From the NCBI GenBank assembly GCA_964467175.1, contig CAYXNY010000021.1, positions 1 through 16,081 on the forward strand: 16,081 nt of DNA, in the 5' to 3' direction. The stretch comes from JAWAFD01 sp964467175. Lineage in GTDB: Archaea > Micrarchaeota > Micrarchaeia > Anstonellales > J096. Positions 1 to 7,004 of the stretch are shown here, in pieces (the stretch's first letter is position 1; each line of letters opens with the position of its first letter). Both the position numbers and the translations under genes were made by a program. Below the pieces are notes generated by a model. It was not told the origin of the DNA and did not search any database. It saw nothing but the letters and a program-made list of their open reading frames with translations.

Positions 1-2
1 AT

Positions 3-776
3 GTAGAGGTCATAGGAAAAAACATGACTGAAGGGGAATATGTGAATGTTGTTGTTACTGATTTGCTGAACAATCCTGTGAAGAATGCAAAGATATACAC
101 CGAAACAATGGTTGCCTACACTGGTGAGGACGGAGTAGGAAGGATAAAGATACCATACTCGGCAGTAATAAATACTGAAGGCCTTGGAGAAAAAGTGGTC
201 AGCGAGCTAAAAATTACAAAACTTGCATTCATACGCATAGCAAGCTCTGCGTATCTTGGGGAAGAAGTCGAGGGAAATGTTATCGACAGCAAAAATAAAC
301 CAGTAGGCGTTGTACAGCTCTTCTACGATGGCAAAACCATACAAACAGATGAGAACTCATGGTTCAAAATAAAATTTGACACACCAGGGGCAAAGGAGAT
401 AAGCGGGAGTAAGTATAATTATTTTGTAAAAACCGCCGTTATAGAAATGGTTGAACCTCCCTCCCTTTGCTATTTTCCGTGCTTGCTTAACCTCGTAGAG
501 CTGAGAGGAAATGAGATATTTGTTCTTTGGGCGGCAGGTATTATTTTAGGTGGGCTGAACTTTATGATGTACAAAAAAAGAACATCCTCCACTCAACTTA
601 ATGCGTTCCTTTACTCATTCGGGCCTTTAATTCTTTCTTTATTGAACATCTGGCTGCTGAGCATCTGTTTTATGGCAAACATAATCATCATCCAGTTCCT
701 AGCGGAAGGAATTCTTTTCTTGAGGGGAGGGAAGAAGGAGTTTAGGTATAGATACTCCCCAGCTAACAGACACTAA
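3..776 (+). CDS. membrane-anchored surface protein with Ig-like domains (5' end cut by window)
   Basis: I do not recognise a named family. The first in-frame ATG is at 24, but the frame is open from base 3 and the upstream codons read VEVIGKN, which continue the beta-rich pattern. There is no signal peptide at the ATG, so the gene most likely begins outside the window. Counting from the ATG, residues about 1-70 and 80-140 look like two beta-sandwich repeats of the carboxypeptidase-regulatory/Ig type (VVVTDLLNNPVKNAKIYTET, then EGNVIDSKNKPVGVVQLFYD). These are usually extracellular. A short Cys pair (C149, C153) precedes membrane segments near 164-183, 192-213 and 214-233, and a basic tail (KKEFRYRYSPANRH) follows. 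The layout suggests an exported N-terminal region anchored by a C-terminal membrane bundle. It meets the next gene head-on with one base between the stop codons. Function is unknown; a role in cell-surface interaction is only a guess from domain type. Confidence 0.6.
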   Translation, partial: VEVIGKNMTEGEYVNVVVTDLLNNPVKNAKIYTETMVAYTGEDGVGRIKIPYSAVINTEGLGEKVVSELKITKLAFIRIASSAYLGEEVEGNVIDSKNKPVGVVQLFYDGKTIQTDENSWFKIKFDTPGAKEISGSKYNYFVKTAVIEMVEPPSLCYFPCLLNLVELRGNEIFVLWAAGIILGGLNFMMYKKRTSSTQLNAFLYSFGPLILSLLNIWLLSICFMANIIIIQFLAEGILFLRGGKKEFRYRYSPANRH

Positions 777-777
777 G

Positions 778-2400
778 TTATATAGGAATCGGCACGTACA
801 TCCCAAGGAATCTTATAACTTTGTAGAGAGCTTTCCACCACCACTGGCTCCTTGTTTCTATTACCTTCAGCAGCGGCTTGAATGCCTGCTTCTCCTCCAG
901 CCCCATCTTGCTGTCGCTTATTTTTACGTGCTTTTTTCCATCCACCAGCGTAATTTCTTCCTGCTTTCCTATCTGCTTTTTCGCCTGCCCATACCATGGC
1001 GGAAGCGTTGATTCTATCTTTTTTATTGCACTGATATAATCTCCGGCATGTATCTCCCTCTCCTTTCCTGTTTTGAAAGCCACCCTCCATGGAATAGCCG
1101 CGGCCTCATCGCACACTGCTTTCAGGTCGGCAGAAGAATAGCCGTATGTTGCAAACCCAAGCCTCCACCACGGAATAAATTTTCCAACCGGCCTTTTTCT
1201 GGAATGAATTTTCAGTATCGCAACTCTCGAAGTCAAATCCGGCTCGGGAATGTAGATTGTTTTGCTGAACCTTCCGCTCCTCCTCAGCGCAGGGTCCACG
1301 TCCCAGGGCGCGTTCGTCGCCGCAATAACCAAAATATTCTCATTGTTCGCCTCAACTCCATCCATTTCAAAAAGAAGCTGGTTGATTGCCGTTCTCATGT
1401 ACTGCTGGCCCTCCTGCTGGTCCCTCCTCCCTCCTATTGCATCCACTTCGTCGAAGAATATTATACACGGCACATTTTTTCTCGCCAGTTCAAAAACCTT
1501 GTGGATGTTTTTTTCGGTATTTCCAACATACATGTCCAGCAAATCAGAGAGCTTTGCGTTTATGAACCCGGCCTTGCTTTCTCCGGCTGCGGCTTTCACA
1601 ATATAAGTTTTTCCGCATCCCGGCGGGCCGTACATCAGGATTCCTCCACCTCCCAGCTTTCCGTACTTTCTCGCGAGTTCTGGCTTGAGCATGGGGTAAA
1701 CAATCGCCTCCCTTATCTCCTCCTTCACTTTTTCCATTCCCGCAACATCTGTAAAAGTCATGGTGGGCTTCTGGAGCATCTTTATATCCGCCTTTCCCTC
1801 TCCTCCTCCCGCTGTCTGCTCCTTCTTCGCCTTCGCCGCCTCAAGATGCGCTTTCGCCTCAACCAGTTCCGGGTTCAATTCCAGCGCTTTCTCGTAGTCC
1901 CTTATCGCCTCGTCCATGCTTCCTGCGTATTCGTACGCAAGCCCCCTTAAATGCCATGCCTCTGCGAAATCCGGCTTCAGCTCTATTACCTTTGAGAAGT
2001 CCTCTACTGCCTTCTCGTAGTTTTCAAGAGAAGCGTAGCTCAGCCCTCTATTGTAAAATGCTTTCATGTAATGCGGGTTTAGCATTATAGCCCTGTCGTA
2101 ATCCTTTATTGCGTCGTTGAACTGCTGTTTTCTGTAATATGCATCCCCCCTGTTGTTGTATATTATCGGATTCTTCGGGTCAAGCTCTGCTGATTTTGTG
2201 TAATCCACCACGGATTTGTCGTACTCTTTCAGCTTGTAGTAGCACAGCGCCCTGTTGAAATACGCCTCGGAGAAAAGAGGGTTTAGGAGAACTGCCATAT
2301 TGTAGTTTTCTATCGCCTTCTCGTAGTCCTCCTTTTCATAGTACTCATTCCCTATCTGGTAATAGGTTCTCGCGTCAACATCGCTCCTTTTCACTGGCAT
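778..2400 (-). CDS. TPR-AAA+ ATPase fusion
   Basis: A 540-residue protein with about five tetratricopeptide repeats at residues 10-180, each near 34 residues (for example AIENYNMAVLLNP, AIKDYDRAIMLNP, AIRDYEKALELNP). A Gly-rich linker at 198-201 leads to one AAA+ module. Visible motifs are Walker A GPPGCGKT (258-265), pore-loop MYVG (290-293), Walker B IIFFDE (313-318), sensor 1 AATN (360-363) and the Arg-finger stretch RRSGRF (373-378). The module resembles the single-ring Vps4/Cdc48/PAN group; full Cdc48 has two ATPase rings. TPRs normally bind partner proteins, so this could be a substrate-recruiting unfoldase or remodeller; the target is not known. The tail (residues 515-540) has three consecutive Trp and a hydrophobic end PIPI, unlike the HbYX tail of proteasome activators. 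The start at 2400 sits about 31 bases from a TATA-like box with no Shine-Dalgarno sequence, as for a leaderless mRNA. Confidence 0.92.
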   Translation of the reverse strand: MPVKRSDVDARTYYQIGNEYYEKEDYEKAIENYNMAVLLNPLFSEAYFNRALCYYKLKEYDKSVVDYTKSAELDPKNPIIYNNRGDAYYRKQQFNDAIKDYDRAIMLNPHYMKAFYNRGLSYASLENYEKAVEDFSKVIELKPDFAEAWHLRGLAYEYAGSMDEAIRDYEKALELNPELVEAKAHLEAAKAKKEQTAGGGEGKADIKMLQKPTMTFTDVAGMEKVKEEIREAIVYPMLKPELARKYGKLGGGGILMYGPPGCGKTYIVKAAAGESKAGFINAKLSDLLDMYVGNTEKNIHKVFELARKNVPCIIFFDEVDAIGGRRDQQEGQQYMRTAINQLLFEMDGVEANNENILVIAATNAPWDVDPALRRSGRFSKTIYIPEPDLTSRVAILKIHSRKRPVGKFIPWWRLGFATYGYSSADLKAVCDEAAAIPWRVAFKTGKEREIHAGDYISAIKKIESTLPPWYGQAKKQIGKQEEITLVDGKKHVKISDSKMGLEEKQAFKPLLKVIETRSQWWWKALYKVIRFLGMYVPIPI

Positions 2401-2455
2401 ATGTTTTTGTTTTAAAACGCATACCTTTAAAATTTATTCCCTTCATTCTCCTCCC
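2401..2455. promoter_or_regulatory. shared divergent promoter, AAA+ ATPase / pilin
   Basis: The 55-base gap holds TTTAAAATTTA at 2426-2436. Its centre is about 25 bases from the pilin ATG and 31 bases from the ATPase ATG. No GGTGA-like ribosome site precedes either ATG, so leaderless transcripts from one box or two overlapping boxes are likely. A second ATTTTAAAAC-like stretch near 2408-2418 is too close to the ATPase start to serve it. Confidence 0.55.
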
Positions 2456-2965
2456 ATGAAAGGTCAAGCGGCGATGGAGTACCTGATGACATACGGATGG
2501 GCGATTCTCCTTTTGGTGATAGTTTTAAGCGTTCTTTTCGCCAGTGGAATTTTCACGCCCTCCCAATTCGTGAGGGAGGAATGCTCGTTTACTCCGGACC
2601 TTACCTGCCTTTCAGCACAACTGATAGATTCGGGGCCGGAAACAACCCTCATCGTGCGCGTGAAGAACAACTTCGGCTATCCTATAAAACTGGACCAGAT
2701 AACCTACACAACGCAGGATCTAAGGGTTGGCGGGCAGAAAGACTGGAAGCTTGATCTTTCAAAAAAGCTAAACCAAGGCGAAACCTACGATATTGCATTC
2801 AGTTTCAGGGGGAACGAAAAACCGAGCGAAAGCGAAATAAAAAGGATAACTGCTCTGCTCAGCTACCACACATGCGCGAATGAGATAAACCCATTATGCG
2901 CAGAAGACCCGAGTTACGGGCATAAAATAAGCGGAAAAATTGTCGCCAAGGTGCTCTATAAATAG
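2456..2965 (+). CDS. type IV pilin-like protein with class III signal peptide
   Basis: A 169-residue protein beginning MKGQAAMEYLMTYGWAILLL, the archaeal class III signal peptide. A very short KG leader is expected to be removed by a prepilin peptidase (PibD/FlaK type) between G3 and Q4. This leaves the conserved Glu at mature position 5 and a hydrophobic helix to about residue 29, which would form the pilus core. The remaining 140 residues look beta-rich and extracellular and carry four cysteines (43, 51, 140, 148), enough for two disulfides. The family is common in DPANN archaea. Whether this one builds pili, an archaellum-like filament or another pseudopilin is not shown; no assembly ATPase or platform gene is nearby. 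The start is 25 bases from the TATA-like box without a ribosome site. Its stop overlaps the end of the convergent sufD-like gene by ten bases. Confidence 0.87.
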   Translation: MKGQAAMEYLMTYGWAILLLVIVLSVLFASGIFTPSQFVREECSFTPDLTCLSAQLIDSGPETTLIVRVKNNFGYPIKLDQITYTTQDLRVGGQKDWKLDLSKKLNQGETYDIAFSFRGNEKPSESEIKRITALLSYHTCANEINPLCAEDPSYGHKISGKIVAKVLYK

Positions 2966-3402
2966 TTCAAAAATCCCTCTACAACAATCCTTTTCGCCTC
3001 TTTTTTTCCTATTCCCCTGCTCTGCAAATAAAACAAAATTTCTTTATCTATTTCCTGGATTGATGCGCTGTGCTCAACATTTGCATTTTTTTCATAAACT
3101 TCTATCGCAGGAACAACCTCTATCTTCCCCCCATCGCCGAGCCCCTTTATAGCCAGATTTCCTTTGCTCCCTTCAGCCCCTTCCTCCACAATCAGTTTCC
3201 CTTTCAGCCTCGCCCTTTTTTTCGCCAGCCCTTTCAAAACAACATCGCTTTTGCTGTTTTTTCCTCTATGGAAAATTTCAACCTCCAGGTCTTTGTCCTC
3301 AACAGCAAAATTCGCCTCCACTTCTGCATCTTCCAGCAAAATCAGGCGCATGCTTTTGTTTGAGACTATTTTCTCCTTTCCTTTAATCATTTTTTCTTCC
3401 AT
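2956..3402 (-). CDS. half-size SufD-like protein (C-terminal SufBD domain)
   Basis: A 148-residue relative of SufD, which normally has about 400 or more residues. The visible match is to the C-terminal half of the SufD beta-helix and the closing helices. There is an FHRGKNSKSDVVLKG stretch (44-58), then EHSASIQEIDKEILFYLQSR (110-129) and a final helix VVEGFLNYL. H111 aligns with E. coli SufD His360, one of the residues implicated in cluster assembly at the SufB-SufD interface; the neighbouring SufD Cys358 is Val here. The N-terminal helical domain and the first half of the beta-helix are absent. The ATG follows the sufB stop directly, with GGTGGG (3406-3411) as ribosome site, so the gene is translated with sufB and does not look like a decayed fragment. 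It probably pairs with SufB and binds SufC through the retained C-terminal helices; this is inferred from known SufBCD structures. Confidence 0.86.
   Translation of the reverse strand: MEEKMIKGKEKIVSNKSMRLILLEDAEVEANFAVEDKDLEVEIFHRGKNSKSDVVLKGLAKKRARLKGKLIVEEGAEGSKGNLAIKGLGDGGKIEVVPAIEVYEKNANVEHSASIQEIDKEILFYLQSRGIGKKEAKRIVVEGFLNYL
3001..3007 (+). terminator. T-tract after pilin gene
   Basis: Seven consecutive T lie 36 bases past the pilin stop. Archaeal RNA polymerase terminates at such tracts without a hairpin. The tract is inside the opposing sufD-like gene, so it may simply reflect Lys codons there. Confidence 0.3.
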
Positions 3403-4686
3403 CTACCCACCTTCAATCTCCATTTTTAAAAGCTTATAAAACTCCAGCGCAAACTCAATCTTCAGCTCTTTCATAAACTCGTCCACAAAGCCGTTCACAA
3501 CCAAACTAATCGCCTCCTTCTCGCTGAACCCCCTGCTTTGCAAATAGAACAGCGCCTCGTCGCTTACCCTTCCCACTCTTGCCTCATGAGAAATATTTGC
3601 CTTCCCTTCGGCAAAAGGAAAACTTTTCGCAACCCCATCGTTCACTATGAGCGAATCGCATTTCACAAAACTCCTCATTTTTTTGTGCGGAGAATAGACA
3701 GAGCCTCTGTAGATTGCTTCCCCTCCATCTTTTGAAACGGATTTTGAGAGTATTTTAGAACTCGTGTTTTTTCCCATGTGCAGAACCTTTATTCCGGTGT
3801 CCTGCCTCTGCCCCCTTCCTGCAAAAGAAACGCTTATGCCTTCGGTTTTCGCGCCATCCCCGGCAAGCTCTATTGTAGGGTAGGCCATTGTCAACTTGCT
3901 TCCGATCATCCCGCTCACCCATTTTGCATATGCATTCTCCTCCAATTTCGCTCTTTTGTTGGCCAGATTGACAACATTCCTGCTCCAGTTCTGAATAGTG
4001 GTAAATTTCAGCTTCGCGTTTTTTTTCACAAAAACCTCAACACAACCGGCATGCAAACTGAATTTGTGCCAAACGGGTGCGCTGCAGCCTTCAATATAAT
4101 CCGCCTCCCCTCCCTCCTCAACGATCACCATGCTTCTCTCAAACTGCGCCATCCCCTCCCTGCTTATGTAGAAAAACCCCTGTATAGGAAGCCTGACTTT
4201 CTTTCCTTTTGGGATGTAAAGAAAGATCCCTCCGCTCCACAGCGCGGTGTTCAGGGCAGCGCCCAAATTTGTCGGCTTTACTATGGTTCCAAAATATTTT
4301 TTCACGATTTTTTCGTATTTTTTTACAGCGCTCTTCATATCCTCCAGAACTATCCCCTCTTTCTCGGCCCATTCCTTCAAATGCCCGTACACAACATCAT
4401 AGTCATACTGCGCGCCCAACCCTGCAAGGTATTTTTTTTCGGCCTCCGGGACTCCTATTTCATCAAACCTTTTTCTTATCTCCGCCGGCACATCATCCCA
4501 TCTCTGCGCTTTCGGCTTTTCTTCGATTTCCTTTATTATATCCTTCCAATCCAGAGGAAGCTCTATTCTCTTCACCTTTTTCAGCGCTTCCACAGCATCC
4601 ATTCTTTTTTTCAGCATCCACTCCGGTTCGTTGTGCTTTTCAGAAATCCTCTTCGCAACCGTCCGTATCCTCTCAAGGACATCCAT
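3403..4686 (-). CDS. sufB: SufB, Fe-S cluster assembly scaffold
   Basis: SufB is the core scaffold of the SUF system; with SufC and SufD it builds Fe-S clusters from sulfur delivered by SufS. The 427-residue protein is somewhat shorter than the 460-495 residues of bacterial SufB, mostly at the N-terminus. The family pattern is clear. YIEGCSAP (197-204) carries C201, matching E. coli Cys254. KCDSLIVNDG (342-351) carries C343, matching the essential Cys405. ISHEARVG (365-372) carries E368, matching Glu434. The last 50 residues (LFYLQSRGFSEKEAISLVVN) form the SufC-binding end. It is first in a two-gene minus-strand operon with the half-size SufD, and divergent from the lrp-sufC-sufS-sufU-like operon. 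The ATG lies 25 bases from the centre of the shared A/T box and lacks a ribosome site, which suggests a leaderless mRNA. Confidence 0.97.
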   Translation of the reverse strand: MDVLERIRTVAKRISEKHNEPEWMLKKRMDAVEALKKVKRIELPLDWKDIIKEIEEKPKAQRWDDVPAEIRKRFDEIGVPEAEKKYLAGLGAQYDYDVVYGHLKEWAEKEGIVLEDMKSAVKKYEKIVKKYFGTIVKPTNLGAALNTALWSGGIFLYIPKGKKVRLPIQGFFYISREGMAQFERSMVIVEEGGEADYIEGCSAPVWHKFSLHAGCVEVFVKKNAKLKFTTIQNWSRNVVNLANKRAKLEENAYAKWVSGMIGSKLTMAYPTIELAGDGAKTEGISVSFAGRGQRQDTGIKVLHMGKNTSSKILSKSVSKDGGEAIYRGSVYSPHKKMRSFVKCDSLIVNDGVAKSFPFAEGKANISHEARVGRVSDEALFYLQSRGFSEKEAISLVVNGFVDEFMKELKIEFALEFYKLLKMEIEGG

Positions 4687-4740
4687 GCAGGGTTTTGTTC
4701 GTGGTTAAGTTTTTAAACCTTTTAGTTTAAAAAATAAACC
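4687..4740. promoter_or_regulatory. shared suf promoter with two palindromes
   Basis: The 54-base gap between sufB and the lrp-like gene contains two palindromes. One is imperfect, at 4703-4719 (GGTTAAGTTTTTAAACC), and its A/T centre could be the TATA box for both directions, 25 bases from the sufB ATG and 30 bases from the lrp ATG. The other is perfect, at 4725-4739 (GTTTA, five A, TAAAC), ending two bases before the lrp ATG. Lrp/AsnC proteins bind A/T-rich palindromes of this size, so these are candidate operators for the adjacent regulator. Binding is inferred, not shown. Confidence 0.6.
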
Positions 4741-5148
4741 ATGCTTGATGAGAAGGATATGCGGATATTGGATATGCTCAGGGAGAATTCGAGGGCTCCG
4801 CTTAAGACAATCGCGAGGGAATTCGGCGTAAGCGAAACCGCGGTTAAAAAAAGAATAGAAAAATTGAAGAAGAAAGGAGTGATAAGAAAGTACACGGTAG
4901 AAATAAACGAGAAGGTTATCGGCTGTGCAAAATCAGTTGCCTGCCTTGATGTCGCCAACTGCGAAGAAGCAATAGCGTTCATAAAAACCCTGCCTTTTGT
5001 TTCCTCTGTTTTCCTGGCTTCCGGAAGCCACAACCTTATTGTTGAGATCGAGGGGCCTGAAGGCGTGATACCGCGGGTGTTTGAAAGATTGAAGAAGGCA
5101 AAGTTTGTAAAAAAGGCCTGCAACTCAACTTTGGTGAGGAGAGTATGA
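4741..5148 (+). CDS. Lrp/AsnC-family regulator of the suf island, cysteine-rich
   Basis: A 135-residue DNA-binding protein. An N-terminal winged helix-turn-helix (residues 3-50; core LKTIAREFGVSETAVKKRIE) is followed by a RAM effector domain (about 60-135), where Lrp proteins oligomerise and usually bind amino acids. It is slightly shorter than the usual 150 residues. The odd feature is four cysteines, all in or beside the RAM domain: C62, C68, C74 (C-x5-C-x5-C) and C127. Such a set is not usual for this family. It is the first gene of the plus-strand suf operon and faces sufB across a 54-base promoter with palindromes. I infer that it controls both suf transcripts and itself, perhaps by sensing a metal, an Fe-S cluster or redox state, as the unrelated IscR and SufR do in bacteria. 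A plain amino-acid sensor, for example for cysteine, is the main alternative. Confidence 0.9.
   Translation: MLDEKDMRILDMLRENSRAPLKTIAREFGVSETAVKKRIEKLKKKGVIRKYTVEINEKVIGCAKSVACLDVANCEEAIAFIKTLPFVSSVFLASGSHNLIVEIEGPEGVIPRVFERLKKAKFVKKACNSTLVRRV
5133..5141 (+). promoter_or_regulatory. Shine-Dalgarno site for sufC
   Basis: GGTGAGGAG ends three bases before the ATG at 5145 and supports that start over the second ATG at 5148; both ATGs are adjacent, in frame, and the first overlaps the stop of the upstream regulator. Confidence 0.7.
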
Positions 5149-5813
5149 TGTTAAAACTTGAAAATTTCAGCGTTTTTGCCGAGGGAAAAAAAGTTATAAA
5201 CAGCATCACTGCTGAATTTGACGGCGCGAATATCCTAATGGGGCCCAACGGTTCTGGAAAAAGCACCTTCGCATACGGAATTGCAGGCCATCCGAGATAC
5301 AAAACAAAGGGAAGGATTTTTCTTGATGGGAAAGATATTTCCGGCATGAAGCCCGAAGAAAGGACAAAGCTTGGGTTGTTTTTGGCTTTCCAAAGCCCTC
5401 CGGAGATTGAGGGGCTTTCCCTGAGAAGGTTTGCCGGCATGCTTTCTGAGGAATATGAAGAGGAAGCGAAAAATGCCGGCGTGGAGAACCTTCTTGAGCG
5501 CAGTCTGAACTACAAATTTTCAGGAGGGGAGAAGAAGAGGAGCGAGCTTTTCCAGCTTCTCCTCATAAGGCCGAAATTTGCAATCCTTGATGAAATAGAT
5601 TCCGGCCTGGATGTGGAAGGAATAAATAAGGTTGCAGAAGCAATAGAAAAGATGAAAAACACATCATTCCTTTTCATAACCCACCGCCCGGAAACCGCCG
5701 AATTGATAAAAGCGGAAAGGGTTTTTGTGATGCTGGGCGGAAGGATTGTTTTGAGCGGTGGGAATGAAATAATTAAAAAAATTAAGGAAGAGGGATATGG
5801 GTGGATAAGATGA
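5145..5813 (+). CDS. sufC: SufC, ABC-type ATPase of Fe-S assembly
   Basis: SufC is the soluble ATPase that drives conformational change in the SufB-SufD scaffold. The 222-residue protein is a little shorter than the usual 245-250. It has Walker A GPNGSGKS (33-40), Q-loop AFQSPP (81-86), the ABC signature FSGGEKKR (125-132), Walker B AILDE (146-150) with D-loop SGLD (153-156), and switch His H180 in FITHRP. SGGEKKR followed by AILDEIDSGLD is characteristic of SufC rather than transporter ATPases. No membrane segments are present. The start overlaps the regulator stop (ATGATG, four-base overlap), and its own stop overlaps the sufS start (ATGA), so lrp, sufC and sufS are co-translated from one mRNA. 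The SufB partner is encoded on the opposite strand. Confidence 0.96.
   Translation: MMLKLENFSVFAEGKKVINSITAEFDGANILMGPNGSGKSTFAYGIAGHPRYKTKGRIFLDGKDISGMKPEERTKLGLFLAFQSPPEIEGLSLRRFAGMLSEEYEEEAKNAGVENLLERSLNYKFSGGEKKRSELFQLLLIRPKFAILDEIDSGLDVEGINKVAEAIEKMKNTSFLFITHRPETAELIKAERVFVMLGGRIVLSGGNEIIKKIKEEGYGWIR
5800..5806 (+). promoter_or_regulatory. Shine-Dalgarno site that fixes the sufS start
   Basis: GGTGGAT lies four bases before the ATG at 5810. A possible GTG start at 5801 lies inside this site, so the ATG, which also gives an ATGA overlap with the sufC stop, is the better choice. Confidence 0.65.
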
Positions 5814-7000
5814 ATATTGAAAAGATAAGAAGGGACTTTCCTTTTTTGAAAAGAAAAATGATCTACTTCGACAACGCCGCCTCTTCTCAGAAGCCGAGGC
5901 AGGTTGTAGAAGCAATGAGAGAATTCTACTATGAGCATTACGCCAATGTGCATCGTGGCATCCACACGTTAAGCGAGGAGGCAACCTCCATGTACGAAAA
6001 AAGCAGGGAAACGGTCGCAGGATTTATTGGCGCAAAACCGAATGAATTGGTTTTTACAAAAAACTCAACGGAAGGAATAAACCTTGTTGCCTACTCCTGG
6101 GCTTTGAACAACCTAAAACCCGAAGATGAGATTGTTGTAAGCATTCTTGAGCACCATGCGAACATAGTTCCGTGGCAGTTTGCATGCAAAAAAACCGGCG
6201 CCAAACTAGTTTATCTCGATATAAACAGCGAGGGAGTGGTTCCTGAAAAAGAGTACGAAAAAATAAACAGAAAAACAAAACTGGTTTCCCTCACGCATGT
6301 TTCGAATGTTCTCGGAACGATACTTCCGGTTGAGGAAGTCGCGAAAATCGCTCATGAAAACAATGCCCTGTTTTTGGTTGACGGAAGCCAGAGCGCGCCG
6401 CACATGCCAGTTGATGTTAAAAAAATAAACTGCGACTTTTTTGTTTTCACCGGCCACAAGATGCTCGGGCCTACCGGAATAGGGGGGCTGTACATAAAGG
6501 AGGGGCTTGCCGAAAACCTGCCTCCGTTCTTGTACGGCGGGGATATGATAAAAGATGTTCAGCTTTATGAAAGCTTTTTCGCGAACCCTCCTCAAAAATT
6601 TGAGTCAGGGACCCCGCAGATTGCCGAAGCAATCGGACTGGCCGAAGCAGTGAAATATCTGCAGGGTTTGGGAATGGAAGATGTGCGGGAGCATGAAAAA
6701 AGGCTCGTTTCCTACGCAATAAAAAAACTCTCTTCTCTGCGCCATGTTGAATTCTACGGAACGAAAAATATAGAAATGCGAGCAGGGGTTATTCCGTTTA
6801 ATGTACAAGGTTTTTCTGCGACCGATGTTGCGATGTTTCTGGATGAAAACGCGATTGCGGTGAGAACCGGACTGCACTGCGCCCACCCTCTCCACAGAAG
6901 GCTGGGGCTCAAATCGACGGCCAGGGCAAGTTTTTATATCTACAACACAGAAAAAGAAATAGATTACTTCGCAGGGGTGCTTGAAAAACTGAAACGGTGA
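5810..7000 (+). CDS. sufS: SufS-type cysteine desulfurase
   Basis: A PLP enzyme that converts cysteine to alanine and holds the sulfur as a persulfide for the SUF scaffold. From the ATG at 5810 it has 396 residues, normal for group II desulfurases. Visible sites are FDNAASSQKP near the N-terminus, EHHAN with the His that stacks on PLP (about 114-118), VDGSQSAPH, the PLP lysine K217 in FTGHKMLGPTG, and the catalytic cysteine C357 in RTGLHCAHPLHRR. The Cys context GLHCA, without the long flexible loop of IscS/NifS, marks the SufS/Csd class. It overlaps sufC by four bases and is followed after four bases by the IscU/SufU-like gene, the likely sulfur acceptor. The frame could be read from a GTG at 5801, adding three residues, but that codon lies in the ribosome site. 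Confidence 0.96.
   Translation: MNIEKIRRDFPFLKRKMIYFDNAASSQKPRQVVEAMREFYYEHYANVHRGIHTLSEEATSMYEKSRETVAGFIGAKPNELVFTKNSTEGINLVAYSWALNNLKPEDEIVVSILEHHANIVPWQFACKKTGAKLVYLDINSEGVVPEKEYEKINRKTKLVSLTHVSNVLGTILPVEEVAKIAHENNALFLVDGSQSAPHMPVDVKKINCDFFVFTGHKMLGPTGIGGLYIKEGLAENLPPFLYGGDMIKDVQLYESFFANPPQKFESGTPQIAEAIGLAEAVKYLQGLGMEDVREHEKRLVSYAIKKLSSLRHVEFYGTKNIEMRAGVIPFNVQGFSATDVAMFLDENAIAVRTGLHCAHPLHRRLGLKSTARASFYIYNTEKEIDYFAGVLEKLKR
6996..7000 (+). promoter_or_regulatory. Shine-Dalgarno site for the IscU/SufU-like gene
   Basis: GGTGA includes the sufS stop codon and lies four bases before the ATG at 7005, indicating coupled translation. Confidence 0.65.
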
Positions 7001-7004
7001 AGCC

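Noticed and set aside
1048..1950. Open plus-strand frame of 300 codons opposite the TPR-AAA+ gene
   Set aside because: Its product is Arg/Pro/Ser-rich without any family pattern, while the minus strand gives clear TPR and Walker motifs over the same bases.
3778..4716. Open plus-strand frame of 312 codons opposite sufB
   Set aside because: It is the shadow of a strongly conserved sufB reading frame; composition is Phe/Leu/His/Pro-rich and not protein-like.
5801..5809. GTG start of sufS three codons upstream
   Set aside because: The GTG is part of the GGTGGAT ribosome site; the ATG at 5810 gives the ATGA overlap seen elsewhere in the operon.
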